From the NCBI GenBank assembly GCA_003155465.1, contig PMCR01000438.1, forward strand, positions 7,620 to 16,418: a stretch of DNA of 8,799 nucleotides. Direction: 5' to 3'. Positions 5,588 through 8,799 of the stretch are shown here, piece by piece. Source of the DNA: Myxococcales bacterium. Lineage in GTDB: Bacteria > Myxococcota > Polyangia > Fen-1088. The notes beneath the pieces are model-generated. The model made no database searches, was not told where the DNA came from, and was given only the letters and a program-made list of their open reading frames with translations. Position numbers and translations under genes: made by a program. Every line of letters starts with the position of its first letter. Position 1 is the stretch's first letter.

Positions 5588-7849
5588 CTATGTGTCTCGG
5601 CCGATGGACGCGGCCTCAGCGCGCAGTTGCAGCACCACATCAGACGGGACATCGACGTCGCCGTATCGGGCCTCGGCATAGCATTCCGTCAGGTGGGCCA
5701 AGGCGTCTGCGGCTGTCACGCCTTGCTTGCGTGCGCGCGCGAGATACTCGTGCGGTGTCTCTTCCGGCCGCCGGGCGAATCCGTGCGCTGCCAGCCGGTT
5801 CAGGGTCCTGCGGTAGATGTGGAAGATGGGCGGCTCGCCCCGCAGTCCGCGTCGCAGCCCGCTCATCACCGCTCGGCGGCGTGGCAGTTTGCGCAGAGCG
5901 AACACGGCCACGAGCACCACTGAGCCAGCGACAACCGCTAGAACCTGGGTTCTGCTCAGGCGATGGTGCCTCCCACGCGGCGAGAAGTGGGGCTGCAGCC
6001 AGCCAAACTCGCGGCTGAGCTGCCGGGCCAAGAGGAGTTGCTGGCTAGCACTGTATTCGATGACCCAGCGATTCCAGAACATCTCGACGGCGTCAAGGAC
6101 CTGGCGGAAGCGGGTCATGCGCGCGGCCCGACTGGCCGCAGGCGTGGCGTCGACCCGGACCCAGCCAGCGCTGCCTAGGTAGGCCTCTACCCAGGAGTGC
6201 GCGCGGTTGTCCCGCACAGTGATGGACTGGCGCAGGCCGTTCCACTCGCCGCCCAAGAACCCGTTCACGTAGCGCGTGGGCACGCCACCCAGCCGCAGCA
6301 ACATGGCGGCCGCCGAGGCGAAGTACTCGCAGTGGCCGGCTGACTGTTGAAAAAGGAAGTCTTCCAGTGGGTCGGGGATGCTGGTGTCGCGCTTGAGGTC
6401 GGTGGTGTATCTGTGCGTGGACTGCAGCCACTTGACCACGGCATCGGTCTTGGCCGCGGCATCAGGCCGGTCGCGTGTTAGCCGCAGAGCCAGTTCCCCC
6501 ACGCGAGGCGAGAGCGAGCGCGCCACCCGCAGATAGGGCGCCAAGCCGCCGGGCGCAAGTTGGATCTCCGGCACGCCCGCGCCGGGGCGGGGCGCGCGCG
6601 AGTAGGCGCGGTAGCGCGCTCCGGAGAACTCCGGCATGGCCATGCGGCGATCGGCAACATCGAAAGGACTGACCCGGAACGTGCGCAGGCCGAGCTCGCC
6701 GGACCACCGCGCTTCCACGTCGACCGCGGTGAACGCACCGGCCGGCGGGGCTGGCATCTCGACCGCCACCGGCTGGTCGAGGGCGAAGGCCACGGCGTGG
6801 ACCAGCGCGACCACCTCGATGTCCTGTTCGATGGCCCCGGTGATGGCGGCCTTGCGCCCGAGCGGTGGACCGGGCGCCTGTGCGCTGGCCAGAACGTAGG
6901 TTCGCGCATCGTTGCTGGGTGAATGGAAGAGCGACAGGCGGGTACGGGTTCTCTCGTCCCGCGAGCGTAGCCACTCGCCGTTTTCGTAGGTGTCGTAGAC
7001 GGTTCCCCGCCAGTAGAGAGAGGCGATCGTGTTGTCGCGCGCATCGTCTTCACGCACGGCCGCGATGCGGGGAACCTGAACGCGCAGGACCACGGTCTGG
7101 TTGTCCAGCGATAGCACGCCGTGCATGCCCAGCTTGACCTCGTCGGAGAACCCCGCCACCCCGGTTTGGCGGCGCACGCCGCCCAGGATGAACCCCAAGC
7201 CCACGCGCGGGATGCTGGCGAACACCAGGGCGGCACCGCCGAACACAAGCACGGCCGCCAGCCCGGTGGCCAGGAAGAACGGCCTGCCCACCACGCGGCG
7301 AGAGTTGAGCACACGGGTGACCGTCACCCGCGCTCCCACGGCGTCGCCGGTATGGCGGACCAGGTAGTTCTCCTCGATCTCGCGCCGCAGGTGGAAAAGG
7401 ATCAGGGTCCATGTGGCCAGAAGCACGTAGAGGAAGAACCCGACGACGAAGACCGCGCTGCTGGCCTGCCAGGCGGCTGCCAACATGACCAGAAACGACA
7501 GGATGTAGATCTGCAGATAGTCTCGATTGCCGCGCCGCTGGCACAACTTGTAGCCGAGCAGGAAAAGCACGAAGTCGAGAAAGGGCGAAAGATCGACTTC
7601 GGGGAAACTGCGCGCGACCTGCAACACCGCCAGGGCGAAAAACGCCACCGTGGCCAGGTTGAGCAAGGGCACAGCCCGCTCGAGCAGTCTGCCCAGACGC
7701 GTGTCAGGCTCGACGAACCAGGACAGGATCGCGGCTGCCGTCAGGACGACCACGCCAAGCCACGACGCGGTCTCTGCACTCGCCAGCGTGGCCAGCGCCG
7801 TGCCCGCCAGAAGGTACGACGTGAGCTTGTGAACCAGGCGAAACCTCAC
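5588..7849 (-). CDS. TgpA-like membrane transglutaminase (DUF3488 / transglutaminase core / DUF4129)
   Basis: This 753-residue membrane protein has a DUF3488-type N-terminal membrane region (hydrophobic segments at about 12-47, 60-78, 88-102, 113-155 and 190-222), a large non-cytoplasmic region, and a transglutaminase-like core with the full Cys-His-Asp triad. These are Cys507 in SAGHCEYFASA, His551 in RDNRAHSWVEAY and Asp567 in WVRVDATPA. A last membrane helix sits at about 634-651, followed by a DUF4129-like cytoplasmic tail (YRRTLNRLAAHGFARRPEET, then PHEYLARAR). The family is thought to act on peptides or proteins in the envelope; the substrate is unknown. The start is GTG 7847-7849, which overlaps the DUF58 stop as GTGA and is preceded by GAGG at 7855-7858 with a 5-nt spacer. 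The gene order DUF58 then transglutaminase is a widespread operon, usually with a MoxR ATPase. Confidence 0.93.
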   Translation of the reverse strand: MRFRLVHKLTSYLLAGTALATLASAETASWLGVVVLTAAAILSWFVEPDTRLGRLLERAVPLLNLATVAFFALAVLQVARSFPEVDLSPFLDFVLFLLGYKLCQRRGNRDYLQIYILSFLVMLAAAWQASSAVFVVGFFLYVLLATWTLILFHLRREIEENYLVRHTGDAVGARVTVTRVLNSRRVVGRPFFLATGLAAVLVFGGAALVFASIPRVGLGFILGGVRRQTGVAGFSDEVKLGMHGVLSLDNQTVVLRVQVPRIAAVREDDARDNTIASLYWRGTVYDTYENGEWLRSRDERTRTRLSLFHSPSNDARTYVLASAQAPGPPLGRKAAITGAIEQDIEVVALVHAVAFALDQPVAVEMPAPPAGAFTAVDVEARWSGELGLRTFRVSPFDVADRRMAMPEFSGARYRAYSRAPRPGAGVPEIQLAPGGLAPYLRVARSLSPRVGELALRLTRDRPDAAAKTDAVVKWLQSTHRYTTDLKRDTSIPDPLEDFLFQQSAGHCEYFASAAAMLLRLGGVPTRYVNGFLGGEWNGLRQSITVRDNRAHSWVEAYLGSAGWVRVDATPAASRAARMTRFRQVLDAVEMFWNRWVIEYSASQQLLLARQLSREFGWLQPHFSPRGRHHRLSRTQVLAVVAGSVVLVAVFALRKLPRRRAVMSGLRRGLRGEPPIFHIYRRTLNRLAAHGFARRPEETPHEYLARARKQGVTAADALAHLTECYAEARYGDVDVPSDVVLQLRAEAASIGRDT

Positions 7850-8799
7850 GACGGCCTCACTGCGACGAACCGGGTGGTCTGAAGTCGCGGTGTCTGCGGT
7901 CCCTGCAGGACGCGCAGGATGGCCACGCCACGCATGGCCGCGGGGAGTGAAGGACTGCCTGTTCCCGCCTCGGCGGCGGGTCGCATCTCTACCAGCGCCA
8001 GGGATCTCAGAATGTGGGACGCGTGGATGTTTCCGGCGCCCGGGGCCAAGAACCCACTGCTGGTGGCCAGGCCGACCTGGTAGCCTTGTCGGAGCAGCAC
8101 CAACGCGGCGGATGCTGCCAGCGAGACGGCGGCTTCGAAGGGCGCCGAGGGCTCACCCCCCGGCGGAGGGGATTTCGGCTGCGCGTCGTCGAGAGCCACC
8201 ACCACCAGGCGTCCGGTGTCGCCTTCGAACTGGCGCACGAAGCACCGCCCGCGCCGGGCCGAGGTGCGCCAATGAATGTCACGCGGATCGTCGCCGGGCC
8301 GGAACTCGCGCAGGCTCTCGAATTCGCCCCGACGGGTGCGGACGGTCGACGGTCGATCGTTCATCTCGGCCAATCCCGAGCACAGCACGGCGTCTGCCGC
8401 AGGCACCAAGGCCGGGTAGACGAGCAGCTCGGCCGGAGTGTCCAGATCTATCGACCGGCGCAGAAGCCCGAAGGGAAAGCGCGTGGACAGGCGCAGACCA
8501 GACAGGCAGTGAATTCCGCGGCGGGGTAGGGTACGGCGGTAGGCGGTCTCCTGTTCGCGGCCGGCCGGAACCTTCAGGTAGAAGCAGCGCCGATCCACGG
8601 GCTTCCCGGCCACCAGGTCCTCGACCTCCAGGGAAAAGGTGGGGATGCGTTTTTTCGCATTGCGAACCGCTATGCCGACCAGAAATGGTGATCCGGCGTG
8701 GATGGCCGCGGGCAGGCGCCGGGTGACGACCAGACGGCGCAGGGACGCCTCGGACAGCACGCCGTTGGCCAGTAGCAGACACAGCAACATGCCGAAGAT
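7846..8799 (-). CDS. DUF58 domain protein (N-terminus beyond the right edge)
   Basis: The frame stays open to the window edge. Family members normally begin with two membrane helices, and only the end of the second is visible (GMLLCLLLANGVLSEASL), so the ATG at 8790 is probably internal and the start is outside. The family hallmark is present: FESLREFRPGDDPRDIHW with RTSARRGRCFVRQFE at residues 157-189 counted from that ATG. Upstream of it is a beta-rich region with the typical RRGIHCLSGLRLSTRFPFGL pattern. After it comes a VWA-like fold (RLVVVALDDAQ, but no complete MIDAS motif is evident). DUF58 proteins are linked to MoxR AAA+ ATPases and envelope stress or metal insertion, without a settled role. 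The stop overlaps the next gene's GTG, so translation is coupled. Confidence 0.92.
   Translation of the reverse strand: MFGMLLCLLLANGVLSEASLRRLVVTRRLPAAIHAGSPFLVGIAVRNAKKRIPTFSLEVEDLVAGKPVDRRCFYLKVPAGREQETAYRRTLPRRGIHCLSGLRLSTRFPFGLLRRSIDLDTPAELLVYPALVPAADAVLCSGLAEMNDRPSTVRTRRGEFESLREFRPGDDPRDIHWRTSARRGRCFVRQFEGDTGRLVVVALDDAQPKSPPPGGEPSAPFEAAVSLAASAALVLLRQGYQVGLATSSGFLAPGAGNIHASHILRSLALVEMRPAAEAGTGSPSLPAAMRGVAILRVLQGPQTPRLQTTRFVAVRPS

Overview
The window looks like chromosomal DNA of a GC-rich Myxococcota (deltaproteobacterial) bacterium. The clues are a Pro/Ala-rich protein with a C-terminal membrane anchor, a lipoprotein with a Gly/Ser/Thr stalk, a MYXO-CTERM-like anchor (Cys, hydrophobic stretch, Arg run), and a DUF58/transglutaminase pair. 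No phylogenetic marker was searched, so this is inference from gene style.

Positions 1-2494 (+ strand) read as one tightly packed transcription unit: the end of a membrane-anchored Pro/Ala-rich protein, a lipoprotein ending in a DUF1566 (C-type-lectin-like) domain, a small Avd-like four-helix-bundle gene, and a secreted DUF1566 protein whose ATG overlaps the avd stop codon. The 3' ends of the two DUF1566 genes look like the variable regions (VRs) of a diversity-generating retroelement (DGR). Over 22 aligned codons they differ at 29 nucleotides, 25 of them at codon positions 1 and 2. The hypervariable stretch then stops abruptly at a 35-bp block that is identical in both copies and runs across the stop codon into non-coding DNA, as an initiation-of-mutagenic-homing (IMH) element would. 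No reverse transcriptase and no template repeat (TR) lie in the window. I read this as a two-target DGR cassette with its own avd, dependent on an RT and TR elsewhere, or a relic of one.

Positions 2495-2600 are a short convergent gap. Positions 2601-8799 are all on the - strand. Read in the direction of transcription, the order is: a DUF58 protein cut by the window end, a TgpA-like membrane transglutaminase (GTGA overlap with DUF58), a 193-bp gap, an unusual protein that joins an Fn3/MYXO-CTERM-type surface protein to an outer-membrane beta-barrel in one frame, and truA 7 bp later. DUF58 and transglutaminase genes commonly sit with a MoxR ATPase, which would be just beyond the right edge.

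The most interesting part is the DGR-like cassette: two surface-display formats (lipoprotein with stalk, and secreted single domain) sharing one diversified fold around a short avd. The fused MYXO-CTERM/beta-barrel protein is a second unusual item.
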